The translations under genes were made by a program, and so were the position numbers. From Zygotorulaspora mrakii (lineage: Eukaryota; Ascomycota; Saccharomycetes; Saccharomycetales; Saccharomycetaceae), in the NCBI RefSeq assembly GCF_013402915.1, contig NC_050723.1:496001-560000 (forward strand): a DNA stretch of 64,000 nt, given 5' to 3'. Shown piece by piece: positions 56,090 through 64,000 of the stretch (positions within the stretch are counted from its first letter, which is position 1; every line of letters begins with the position of its first letter). The notes beneath the pieces are model-generated. The model ran no database searches. It saw nothing but the letters and a program-made list of their open reading frames with translations, and had not been told where the DNA came from.

Positions 56090-58216
56090 TCATTGTGGCG
56101 CTACTATGTTCTCGATGCCAAAGAGCTCTTTGATCAGATCGTCGATCTCATTACTCAAGGAAAAATCGTGTGTGTAGTTGATATTGCTGATCTGGGTCAC
56201 AGCCTGCTTTTCCTGGTCAATATTGAAGTCCGTGTCCTCCTGTAGTCTTTTTGGCAGCTCGTAGGCTGGGGAGAGCTCGTTGTAGAACACGTCTTGGAAG
56301 AATTTCAGTTCTTTTTCCCACTTGTCGTGGTCGCGGTGGTAATCCTGTTCTTCTCTTTCCAGACTCTGCAGTTTCTTGAGAGACTTGATGGCAAGCAGAC
56401 ACGCGTACAACTGAAACATGGTGGCGTTCTGGAAACCGTTAAATTTGGCCTTGAAATTGTTGAACAAGGTTTTCAATTCGCCCAGGATTTCCTGCACGAC
56501 GGTCTTGGACTCTTCGCAATCCTCTATGAAGGGCTTGTTGAACGTGAGGCGCACGATATAGTAGTAGTACCAAAAATACGAAATGGTGGGGTCTGTGCTG
56601 ACGTCGATGTCCTTGAGGAGCCCCTTGGACCACTTCAGAAGGTCAGGCAAGGACTGTCTCCAGTTGTAGACCTTTAGATTGAACTTGATGAGATAAACGA
56701 CTTTTTCTTCGGTGTGGTGCGTTTCGATGAATATCTTGGAGGTGAAAATCTGGACAATTCTGGACAGAATTATCAGGTTTTTCAAGGGCAGAGAAATCTG
56801 CAGGACGTGGAGACTTTCGAATCGGAACTCTTCGGTACCTTCCACCTCCGGCAGCTCGTCAGACTGGGGGATTGTGGAGTTTGAGACACTTAGCGTCGAT
56901 GTGCGCCCCAGCAGCAGGCATATCAGATGATCAGCTATATAGCAGCCCCAGTAGATTCTTGATCTTATTTCAAGCTCGCTCTTCGTGAGATTCATTTTGC
57001 TTTCTGCGTCGATGTCTTCGGTGATCCAGACCTCGGGATCCAACTGGAACCCCATTTCGTAGCCAACTCGAATCGCCAATCCGGAGAAATACCATCCATT
57101 TTGATTATCACCTCTCCCTAGCTCGTAAAAAGCTAGACACAGTAATGCTTGCACTGTGGTGATCTTCGCGACACTCTGCTCGTCGAAGACTGTTTGTAAT
57201 AGCGAATTTTTGCTTTTCTCATAGTATGTTTCAGAGTACTCTCGAGTATCACTTGATAGCCTACTTCCAACGGCACACATTGCGTATATCAACTCGATAG
57301 AACAGTAATGTGAATCCTCATAGTTATTTTCATAGTGGTTGAAGAATCCATACAGGAAACTTTCCCTGTGAAGAAAGATGAAATGGCCTGGGTAAAGAAA
57401 TTTGTAGAAGTTCGATAATGATCTTATTATATTCGCATCATTGCTGAGATGATGAGTGCCATCGTTTTTCATTGTACGTACAATAACAGTTGTATGCAAG
57501 TCCCGGATCCTTTCTATAGTCCCGTTTTTCTTGTGTTCTTTCTCTACTGATGGAGTTGAAGATCTGGTAGATGAGGTAGTAACTGGTGAAAATGGTGCTA
57601 GAGATAATGTTTTTGATTTATGTGAAATTGGACCCTCAGGATAATAACTGCCCTTAACAAATGCCTTCTTAGTCTCTGAACCACTTTTTAGGTTTGAAAT
57701 CATATTTGAGATCGTCTTTGGTTTTATTAGTACATCGTCGTTATCAAGTTTTAACAATGAGGTCGAATTCTTGATATTCAAAGATCCATTATCAGGTGTT
57801 GCCACTTTCTTTGAATACCTACTACCGATAAAACTCGAAGCTACGTCTCCTATCATCATGCTATTCAACCTTTCTGGTTCGTCAGGATATACTTTATCAA
57901 CAAGAGTTTTCAGAGAGCTCTCGAGGTATGCAATATGTGCTTCTAGCGATTTGACATAAGACGTCGCATACCTTTTTTTCCTCAAATCTTCTTCATTTAT
58001 ATTACACTCTAGTTTCAATCGTTGGCAATTCCCGCATGGATAAGTCAAATCACATTTTTTCCTCCTCCTTCTGCAATTGGAACACGCCAATCTTTTTTTA
58101 CCTGTTTTCGATTCATTCGTTTGCTGTTCGTAACAGTCATCGCCATGATCGTGTTCCTCGGGCGCTTGTTCAAAGGAACCTTTCACGCTAGCCGTAATGT
58201 CAGGGTCTAGTATCAT
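56090..58216 (-). CDS. TEA1: Tea1-like Zn2Cys6 transcription factor
   Basis: This 708-residue protein has a fungal binuclear zinc cluster at residues 45-71 with spacing C-X2-C-X6-C-X5-C-X2-C-X6-C (CSNCRRRRKKCDLTYPCGNC, QRLKLEC). A linker and short coiled coil follow (YVKSLEAHIAYLESSLKTLV). The middle contains the fungal-specific transcription factor domain (about 300-520: AVGSRLSSDTREYSETYYEK, SRIYWGCYIADHLICLLLGR). Known role: Tea1 activates Ty1 enhancer transcription in S. cerevisiae; targets here are unknown, and I see no Ty elements in the window. The frame reaches a TTG at 58243, with the first ATG at 58216. The 3' half of the gene is GC-richer than the 5' half. Synteny between KRE5 and the SWIRM gene supports YOR337W. 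Confidence 0.92.
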   Translation of the reverse strand: MILDPDITASVKGSFEQAPEEHDHGDDCYEQQTNESKTGKKRLACSNCRRRRKKCDLTYPCGNCQRLKLECNINEEDLRKKRYATSYVKSLEAHIAYLESSLKTLVDKVYPDEPERLNSMMIGDVASSFIGSRYSKKVATPDNGSLNIKNSTSLLKLDNDDVLIKPKTISNMISNLKSGSETKKAFVKGSYYPEGPISHKSKTLSLAPFSPVTTSSTRSSTPSVEKEHKKNGTIERIRDLHTTVIVRTMKNDGTHHLSNDANIIRSLSNFYKFLYPGHFIFLHRESFLYGFFNHYENNYEDSHYCSIELIYAMCAVGSRLSSDTREYSETYYEKSKNSLLQTVFDEQSVAKITTVQALLCLAFYELGRGDNQNGWYFSGLAIRVGYEMGFQLDPEVWITEDIDAESKMNLTKSELEIRSRIYWGCYIADHLICLLLGRTSTLSVSNSTIPQSDELPEVEGTEEFRFESLHVLQISLPLKNLIILSRIVQIFTSKIFIETHHTEEKVVYLIKFNLKVYNWRQSLPDLLKWSKGLLKDIDVSTDPTISYFWYYYYIVRLTFNKPFIEDCEESKTVVQEILGELKTLFNNFKAKFNGFQNATMFQLYACLLAIKSLKKLQSLEREEQDYHRDHDKWEKELKFFQDVFYNELSPAYELPKRLQEDTDFNIDQEKQAVTQISNINYTHDFSLSNEIDDLIKELFGIENIVAPQ

Positions 58217-58381
58217 GGTCAGACTGCATTCGTATTTTATCAATCTAAAAGCAGAGTTTTTTCTATATGGCTGCCAAATAAAAAAATAAATACAGTTCGA
58301 TAGATCACTATCTTTTTTTTGTTGCTCACCTAATAATAGGAAGCTTTAGGAAATAGACAAGATATATAAAAATACAGATAC

Positions 58382-61300
58382 TTATAACTCGTCATGCCAG
58401 ATGAAATCATTAGCATCATCTCTGGAATCACTATCAAAACGCTCTTGAGTGCTAATTATTGTTTCTTTGTCAATCAATTGTAACCAGAAATTTATTTTAT
58501 CGTGGTCGACATGCAAACGTTTCTTCTGTGATGATGGTAATCTGCTGATGGGGATCTCCACCTGAAGATCATTCAATAAATCTTGATCTATCTTAACTAA
58601 TGAGCGGTAATCTGCGGTTAGCCTCTGGTAGTGCAAACGCAATTTGTCGCCATATTTCAAACGACGTACTTCATCAAGATTGATTAACATAGCCAATTCC
58701 AAGGAGTAGAAGTTCAGTCTATTCTTGGCTAGCATATTAGACCAGTAGCCCTCATTCCAATATCCTGACCCAGTCACTTTAAACATGGCCAAAGGCGTAT
58801 TGAACTCATATGTGTTGTAAATTCTGGACGCATCAATTGGCGTGGGGGTGGGATTCAAAAGTAACACTTTCGATATATTTTGAGGAAACAGCACATCAAG
58901 GAAAAGTACTTTGAATGAATCTACTCTCCGGTCATTGAAACGTTGGGGTCTCAACCATAAAGGCCATTTAAATTTTATAAACTCAACCGTCCCATCAAGG
59001 TCAGGAGTTTGGTTAATATAGTTGCAGAATGTTTTGAAAGATTTGGTAAAATACGGCTCATCAAGAATCCAAAATTTGAACTTCTTATCTTTTTGTGGGG
59101 AGTCTAGCAGAATAGAAAGCACCATTCTTTTATATCTTTCCTCATCATCCTTGTTATTTTGCAAAATCGAATAAATATGTATCCGTTCATCCATTGTTAT
59201 TACAGATACCTCCTCTCTGACTCGCTCTACTTGTACGTAGATTCGCATTGGGTTCAAATTTCGTATAATAAAACCATCTTGCAACAAATTGTCTGATCTA
59301 GCATCGGCCGAGATTGAAACTACTTGAAACCTAGGATCGCAACTAGCTATCTTAAGCTTGGAATTAAATTTTTTGGTAATGAATTGACCATAACCAAAGG
59401 TCTCCATTGTAGTACAGTCGTCCAATATAAAACCATCTTCATCGACAAGTTCCAAACAAATGCCACCAGCACCTTCGATATTTGCAGAGCTCACAGGAAT
59501 ATCTTCGGAGAAAGCATGAACTTCAATCACAACACCATTAATTTCTTTCATGTTTGAAATGTAGAGATTACTTGGTGCATTAATTTCAACCTGAAATTGG
59601 TCTATCAAAGGCTCTACATCTGTCAAATCTTGTGTATCCAGATATGCCCTTGAAATCGGTAACATTGTCACTTGTTCAGTTGGGAGGAGTATGATCTTGC
59701 AATTCACAAACGAAATTGCATCTGCAAATTGAGCCAAAGTCAAGAATTTCTGAGATCTTTCTTCGAGCGGGTCCAAAACCAATAAAAGTTCGACTGCTGA
59801 TTTCTCACTTTTGCTTTGGAATGAGGAGTAGCCATTGACTTTGTGATATTTAGAAAAATCTATTCTTGGTATGAATGCCTCAGCTGTATATTCTATACCA
59901 TTATGATAAATTTGGGTTCCTTGATAGAAAACTTTGGTCAAAGCTGCGGACAGCATTTCAATAAAGTTTGGTCCAAGGAATTTTCCCGTAGCTCCAGGAT
60001 ATATTGTTTCCAATGTGTATAAAGAATCCAACGTCCTTTGCGCTTCTCTTTTAATGATACTATCGAATGTTATTTTACTTGGAACTTCGTCTTTCTCGAA
60101 ATGAATAAATCTTCCATTAACGATAATGAACGAAAGATCATTCATATGGCTTATGGTTATATCTGGCAGCCAGTGCGAAAATACAGCCCTTGCGACATCA
60201 TTTTTGGCAAAAGCATCTCTAGAGACGGCAAGAAGTTCACCCAATGTTTTGAGCAATTGTTCATCCGAACTCGCTTTTACTATTTTCCTCCAATTTGAAT
60301 GGGATAAAGGGCCTGTGTGGATGATTCTTATCCGAACACCTGAAAATGTTGTACTTAGCAAGTTGCGCAATCTTTTTAGTGCAGACCGAGTACTATAATC
60401 TTCAACCAAACTAGCAGTATGCAGGACATTGTAATTATTTCCCTTGACATATATTGCAATACGATCCTGTAAGTTATCAAGCGCAGAGTCATTCATGAAG
60501 GTATACGTAGCATCAGAAAAGTAATCAGGCGTGTACTTGCTATTTCTTGCAATAGAAGATTTGAAGTGCAATATATTTCGCACGTCAATCTGTTCCACAT
60601 TAGAAAGCTTTGAAAGCTCTCTTTTCAGATATGCTGTGTCTTTTTTTATGATTCTTGCAACCAGATAATGCCAAGTGTTTTTTTTGAAAGGATAGACCTC
60701 TCCATTGATTATTATCGATGTGTTAAAGATTTGCAAGTCATTCAAAATGCCTGAAACATCAGGAATTTCATATTCGCATTCCACAGGAGCACTCTCTTCT
60801 AGTATGTTTTCAAGGTATTCTTCGAGCTCTAAAAGATCTTTGTCTCTTAATTCATATATCCTTGCTATGTAATCGTTTGGAGTTCCCTTATTGCTCAAAG
60901 GAAGTAGGCCTATTCTTTGCGGATATCCCTGGCTCATAACTTTTATTGCACGGTTCAATCCTTCCATAGCGATTTGTGTATCAACGTCGTCAAGGGAATC
61001 GAAGTTGATAACAAATATCAGCTCATTCCAGTTGAATCTGTATTCAGGTATTTCGCCAAACTTTGACTTCTCGAAAAACTTTTGAATATCAGTTGTCAAG
61101 TCATCGTACTGAACATCCGTTTCAATGTCGTTGAAATAGATAACACTCTCTGAGAATCCTGGTATCCGATGAAAATCAAGTTTAATAGGTTGCAGCTCCT
61201 TCAGATTGGGCAGCGAAAATTGCGAAAACATTTCTAAAAGTCTCTTAGCTTTGAAAGTACTTGCATTGTCATCAATGAACCGCAAAACTCTCTGGATGCT

Positions 61301-62401
61301 CTGGAGATGATTATATTCGGACCGAATGCCATCTAGGAGTGTGATATGATCCAAAGAGGAAAGCTTCCAGTTTTGACCATTTATATAGAGTCCCAAAGTA
61401 TCGTAGTCTATACCCCCTTTTTTCAAAATTTTATTACTTTCGAGAATTCTATTGGTATCTTCGTGTAAGGAAGCCAACTGATTCGTTAACAAAGGAAAAT
61501 TATCGATTATACCTTTGGCGTACTCAATGGTCTTACCATAATCTCTTGTCGTTTCGTAAAAGGTTGCTATTAGTGAGGCTACTTTCAGATCCATGTCGGT
61601 GAGTTCTTCTTCGGTTGAATTATAGAACCCATATTCAGTTTTGCTAAACGGTTCAGGTATTTTCATCGTATCAATTGGAAGACTTCCGAAGTCGCATCCT
61701 GCTTTTAAAGTGATATCGAAAGGTATTTTTCGCAAATGGGTATCTTCAAGAAGGCATGTTGGTCGCCAGATGTATCTCAGCTTTCCAGCACCAACGGATT
61801 CTGAATATAAATTTCTGTTGAAATCCTCAAAGATGCCATTGGCATCAGGACACCCATAAAATACAACGAGGGGTGCCTCTCTGTTTGTGCCTATAACCAC
61901 ATCATCATACTCTACAATTTCGTCGTCGGGAATCTGTGATTGTCGCTTCAATTCGGATGATTTCAAATAGAAAACATCGTCCGAGTTCTTGTAACGCTTG
62001 CCATCTAATTCAAAAAACGATTTTCCAGTGAATTCATTCATGTACTTTTCTATATATTCCTCCGTGAAAATGCCCATGGGATAATAGTCGCAGTAAAGCG
62101 GTAAGAGAGATGCTACATCACCTCTGCCGTACTTTGAAGTCAAGGTCCTACACACATGTGCGAGGATGTCAACATCACCTTCCAATGGCCCCTCCTCAAA
62201 TTCGGTATCCTCCAACTGCGTCACGAGTGGATAAAGCCTTGGCAATAGTGTGGGATCTTCATCTTTCAACAGGAATTTTAGCGCCGACCATACTCTAACA
62301 GATTTGGGGACACCCATTTGCGGAGCATCTAGATCCAAAGAATTTCCAAATTGCAGCCATATCAGGAAAACATAGAGCAGCTGAGCAATCACATTCATCA
62401 T
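58382..62401 (-). CDS. KRE5: Kre5, ER protein of the UGGT family needed for beta-1,6-glucan
   Basis: This 1339-residue ER-luminal protein has a signal peptide (MMNVIAQLLYVFLIWLQFGN) and ends in the retrieval signal HDEL. Thioredoxin-like UGGT domains fill the N-terminal two thirds, and a glucosyltransferase-like (GT24) domain is at the C-terminus (KFKFWILDEPYFTKSFKTFC, LRPQRFNDRRVDSFKVLFLD). Where UGGT enzymes have the metal-binding DxD after FLDVLFP, this protein has LLLNPTPTPIDAS (N1183-P-T), so classic glucosyltransferase activity is unlikely. Kre5 is required for beta-1,6-glucan synthesis in the wall. The start is the first of two ATGs, at 62399-62401. It is divergent to ALA1 over 419 bp. 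Orthologue: YOR336W. Confidence 0.95.
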   Translation of the reverse strand: MMNVIAQLLYVFLIWLQFGNSLDLDAPQMGVPKSVRVWSALKFLLKDEDPTLLPRLYPLVTQLEDTEFEEGPLEGDVDILAHVCRTLTSKYGRGDVASLLPLYCDYYPMGIFTEEYIEKYMNEFTGKSFFELDGKRYKNSDDVFYLKSSELKRQSQIPDDEIVEYDDVVIGTNREAPLVVFYGCPDANGIFEDFNRNLYSESVGAGKLRYIWRPTCLLEDTHLRKIPFDITLKAGCDFGSLPIDTMKIPEPFSKTEYGFYNSTEEELTDMDLKVASLIATFYETTRDYGKTIEYAKGIIDNFPLLTNQLASLHEDTNRILESNKILKKGGIDYDTLGLYINGQNWKLSSLDHITLLDGIRSEYNHLQSIQRVLRFIDDNASTFKAKRLLEMFSQFSLPNLKELQPIKLDFHRIPGFSESVIYFNDIETDVQYDDLTTDIQKFFEKSKFGEIPEYRFNWNELIFVINFDSLDDVDTQIAMEGLNRAIKVMSQGYPQRIGLLPLSNKGTPNDYIARIYELRDKDLLELEEYLENILEESAPVECEYEIPDVSGILNDLQIFNTSIIINGEVYPFKKNTWHYLVARIIKKDTAYLKRELSKLSNVEQIDVRNILHFKSSIARNSKYTPDYFSDATYTFMNDSALDNLQDRIAIYVKGNNYNVLHTASLVEDYSTRSALKRLRNLLSTTFSGVRIRIIHTGPLSHSNWRKIVKASSDEQLLKTLGELLAVSRDAFAKNDVARAVFSHWLPDITISHMNDLSFIIVNGRFIHFEKDEVPSKITFDSIIKREAQRTLDSLYTLETIYPGATGKFLGPNFIEMLSAALTKVFYQGTQIYHNGIEYTAEAFIPRIDFSKYHKVNGYSSFQSKSEKSAVELLLVLDPLEERSQKFLTLAQFADAISFVNCKIILLPTEQVTMLPISRAYLDTQDLTDVEPLIDQFQVEINAPSNLYISNMKEINGVVIEVHAFSEDIPVSSANIEGAGGICLELVDEDGFILDDCTTMETFGYGQFITKKFNSKLKIASCDPRFQVVSISADARSDNLLQDGFIIRNLNPMRIYVQVERVREEVSVITMDERIHIYSILQNNKDDEERYKRMVLSILLDSPQKDKKFKFWILDEPYFTKSFKTFCNYINQTPDLDGTVEFIKFKWPLWLRPQRFNDRRVDSFKVLFLDVLFPQNISKVLLLNPTPTPIDASRIYNTYEFNTPLAMFKVTGSGYWNEGYWSNMLAKNRLNFYSLELAMLINLDEVRRLKYGDKLRLHYQRLTADYRSLVKIDQDLLNDLQVEIPISRLPSSQKKRLHVDHDKINFWLQLIDKETIISTQERFDSDSRDDANDFIWHDEL

Positions 62402-62584
62402 TGAGTACTATAATGCCTAGTTACACCTAAGCCCTTTCGTGTGATAATTCTTTAATTAGAGTAAAGTAGCTCTCTTTTGTCCGAGGTCTGTTACATGTCC
62501 GGTTTCCTTTAGCATTTTCTCACCTTTCCACTTCAAATTTTTTATCATCGCCAAAAAGTTTGACCTGATAAGAGACACACAAAT

Positions 62585-62591
62585 TGAGTCA
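62585..62591. promoter_or_regulatory. Gcn4 site in the KRE5/ALA1 promoter
   Basis: TGAGTCA is an exact Gcn4 consensus (TGASTCA), about 235 bp upstream of the ALA1 ATG. Aminoacyl-tRNA synthetase genes are common Gcn4 targets in yeast. Confidence 0.6.
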
Positions 62592-62748
62592 CAACTCTTC
62601 TTGATCAAAGGAAGGAACCATCTCTGCACTTTGATTGATCAGCTATCCCAGGCTCGTGCTATAAACACTCTCAATTATTAATCTGGAATCGACGTGACTA
62701 TATTTAAGGTCGGCCTCTTCAAATTCACATTTCTCTTTTTGATACAAG

Positions 62749-62820
62749 ACGATAGCCTTTCGTTCCAAGCTCAATATTTTCTGTCATTTTAAAAGACCAT
62801 TCAGCCCAATTAAGACCAAT
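62749..62820 (+). promoter_or_regulatory. Candidate non-AUG (ACG) start and mitochondrial presequence of ALA1
   Basis: The ALA1 frame stays open for 26 codons before the ATG, back to a TGA at 62740. An ACG with A at -3 (AAGACG) lies at codon -24. The following 23 residues contain Arg and Lys ([15 protein letters not shown]) and no acidic residue, like a mitochondrial presequence. S. cerevisiae ALA1 makes its mitochondrial isoform from ACG codons at -25 and -24. Confidence 0.75.
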
Positions 62821-64000
62821 ATGACCACTGGCGGCAAGCAAAAATGGACTGCAAAGACAGTTCGTGACACCTTCTTCGACTATTTCAATAAACAAGAACA
62901 CAGATATATTCGTTCATCTCCTGTGATTCCGTATGACGATCCTACGCTTCTGTTTGCGAATGCCGGTATGAACCAGTACAAACCTATTTTCCTTGGAACC
63001 GTCGATCCCGCATCGGACTTCGCTTCTTTAAAACGTGCTTATAATTCACAGAAATGTATCAGAGCCGGAGGTAAGCATAATGATTTAGAAGACGTTGGAA
63101 GAGACTCTTATCACCACACTTTTTTCGAAATGTTGGGGAATTGGTCATTTGGCGATTATTTCAAGAAAGAAGCCATAGCATATGCATGGGATTTACTGAC
63201 AAAGGTCTATCAAATCCCACCTGAAAGATTATACGTCACTTATTTCGAAGGTGATTCTAAACTTGGCCTAGAACCAGATTTGGAAGCGCTTGAGCTCTGG
63301 AAGAATGTTGGCGTTCCAGAGGATCATATTCTTCCTGGAAATGCTAAGGACAATTTTTGGGAAATGGGTGACCAGGGTCCATGCGGCCCATGTTCTGAGA
63401 TTCACTACGATAGAATTGGCGGCAGAAATGCTTCATCATTGGTTAACCAAGATGATCCCGATGTGTTAGAGGTTTGGAACTTGGTGTTCATTCAGTTTAA
63501 CAGGGAGCAAAATGGATCTCTAAGACCACTACCCGCTAAACACGTTGATACAGGTATGGGATTCGAACGTTTGGTATCTGTTTTGCAAGATTGTAGATCC
63601 AATTATGACACTGATGTTTTCACTCCATTATTTGGGAGAATTCAAGAACTGACTGGTGTTAGGCCATATACAGGTAAATTTGGTTCAGATGATGTAGACG
63701 GAATTGACACTGCCTACAGAGTCTTGGCTGATCATGTTCGTACTCTGACATTTGCTTTGGCCGATGGTGGTGTCCCAAATAATGAAGGTAGGGGTTATGT
63801 TTTAAGACGTATCTTAAGAAGAGGTGCTCGTTATGTTCGTAAGTACATGAATTACCCAATAGGTAATTTCTTCTCCTCTCTATCTCCAACTTTGATTGAG
63901 CAAGTAAAGGAAACTTTTCCAGAAATTGCAAAAGATCCTGCCTTTTTGTTTGAAATTCTTGATGAAGAGGAAGCTTCATTCGCCAAAACTTTAGATCGCG
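62821..64000 (+). CDS. ALA1: Alanyl-tRNA synthetase, 5' part
   Basis: The gene is cut by the window end; 393 codons are present. The cytosolic start is the ATG at 62821 ([20 protein letters not shown]). The class II catalytic domain is intact: [20 protein letters not shown] (motif 1 region), [20 protein letters not shown] (motif 2 region), [18 protein letters not shown], and [16 protein letters not shown] (motif 3). [20 protein letters not shown] begins the tRNA-recognition part. The enzyme charges tRNA-Ala in the cytosol and, through a longer isoform from an upstream non-AUG start, in mitochondria in S. cerevisiae; the same arrangement appears here. Codon use is biased, in line with high expression. 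Orthologue: YOR335C. Confidence 0.97.
   Translation, partial: MTTGGKQKWTAKTVRDTFFDYFNKQEHRYIRSSPVIPYDDPTLLFANAGMNQYKPIFLGTVDPASDFASLKRAYNSQKCIRAGGKHNDLEDVGRDSYHHTFFEMLGNWSFGDYFKKEAIAYAWDLLTKVYQIPPERLYVTYFEGDSKLGLEPDLEALELWKNVGVPEDHILPGNAKDNFWEMGDQGPCGPCSEIHYDRIGGRNASSLVNQDDPDVLEVWNLVFIQFNREQNGSLRPLPAKHVDTGMGFERLVSVLQDCRSNYDTDVFTPLFGRIQELTGVRPYTGKFGSDDVDGIDTAYRVLADHVRTLTFALADGGVPNNEGRGYVLRRILRRGARYVRKYMNYPIGNFFSSLSPTLIEQVKETFPEIAKDPAFLFEILDEEEASFAKTLDR

Larger units (their letters stand above)
62402..62820. other. KRE5/ALA1 divergent promoter
   Basis: This 419-bp region contains a Gcn4 site TGAGTCA at 62585-62591, a TATATTTA element near 62698, and an open extension of the ALA1 frame from 62743 to 62820 with an ACG at 62749. 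No separate ORF or RNA gene is seen. Confidence 0.6.

Noticed and set aside
55511..56177. Several 60-175 codon ORFs around the TEA1/FUN19-family gap
   Set aside because: They overlap each other on both strands, lack recognisable domains and track the GC-rich composition.

Overview
This is a 64 kb piece of a budding yeast chromosome (Saccharomycetaceae). The genes are compact and almost all intronless. They encode clear orthologues of Saccharomyces cerevisiae proteins, and the single intron found has the canonical yeast GTATGT / TACTAAC / TAG signals. Genes whose S. cerevisiae orthologues lie on chromosome I (the PTA1 to FUN19 stretch, YAL043C-YAL034C) and on chromosome XV (HAP5 to ALA1, YOR358W-YOR335C) are interleaved here in one order with matching relative orientation. 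That is the layout expected before the whole-genome duplication, so the organism is most likely a non-WGD yeast. The Zygosaccharomyces/Torulaspora group is a reasonable guess, but it cannot be proven from this window. I assigned names by recognising protein families from memory and by this synteny, not by a database search.

Layout. 0-15.9 kb: PTA1 (partial), HAP5, SNX3, ERV46, CDC24, CIR2, GDS1, a JmjC/cupin-8 gene with no obvious counterpart in either S. cerevisiae track, and CLN3. 15.8-17.6 kb: a long CLN3/MSC6 divergent control region with Mcm1-type boxes and a CLN3 uORF. 17.6-32.2 kb: MSC6, CYC3, SOG2, TFB6, MEK1 (with an intron), MNE1, CIN1. 33.4-42 kb: pyruvate kinase, REV1, TYE7, a YAL037W/YOR342C family gene, RBG1. 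42-52 kb: FUN12, RPA190, RPA43. 52-64 kb: MTW1, UBC11, a FUN19/YOR338W family gene, TEA1, KRE5 and the 5' part of ALA1.

Functional themes. RBG1-FUN12-RPA190-RPA43 form a run of growth and ribosome genes served by two divergent promoters carrying RRPE and PAC-type elements. Pyruvate kinase lies close to TYE7, the bHLH activator of glycolytic genes. HAP5, CYC3 and CIR2 belong to respiratory metabolism. CDC24, CLN3, SOG2, MTW1, CIN1 and UBC11 act in polarity and cell division. MEK1 carries a URS1-like meiotic element.

Most interesting signals: an in-frame ACG at codon -24 of ALA1 that would add a mitochondrial presequence; the MEK1 intron; the extra JmjC gene; CLN3 regulatory elements; three Reb1 sites and GC-rich islands around 16.8-17.5, 37-38 and 55-57 kb. 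No tRNA gene, centromere, transposon, LTR or CRISPR array was seen. No convincing new multi-gene system was found.
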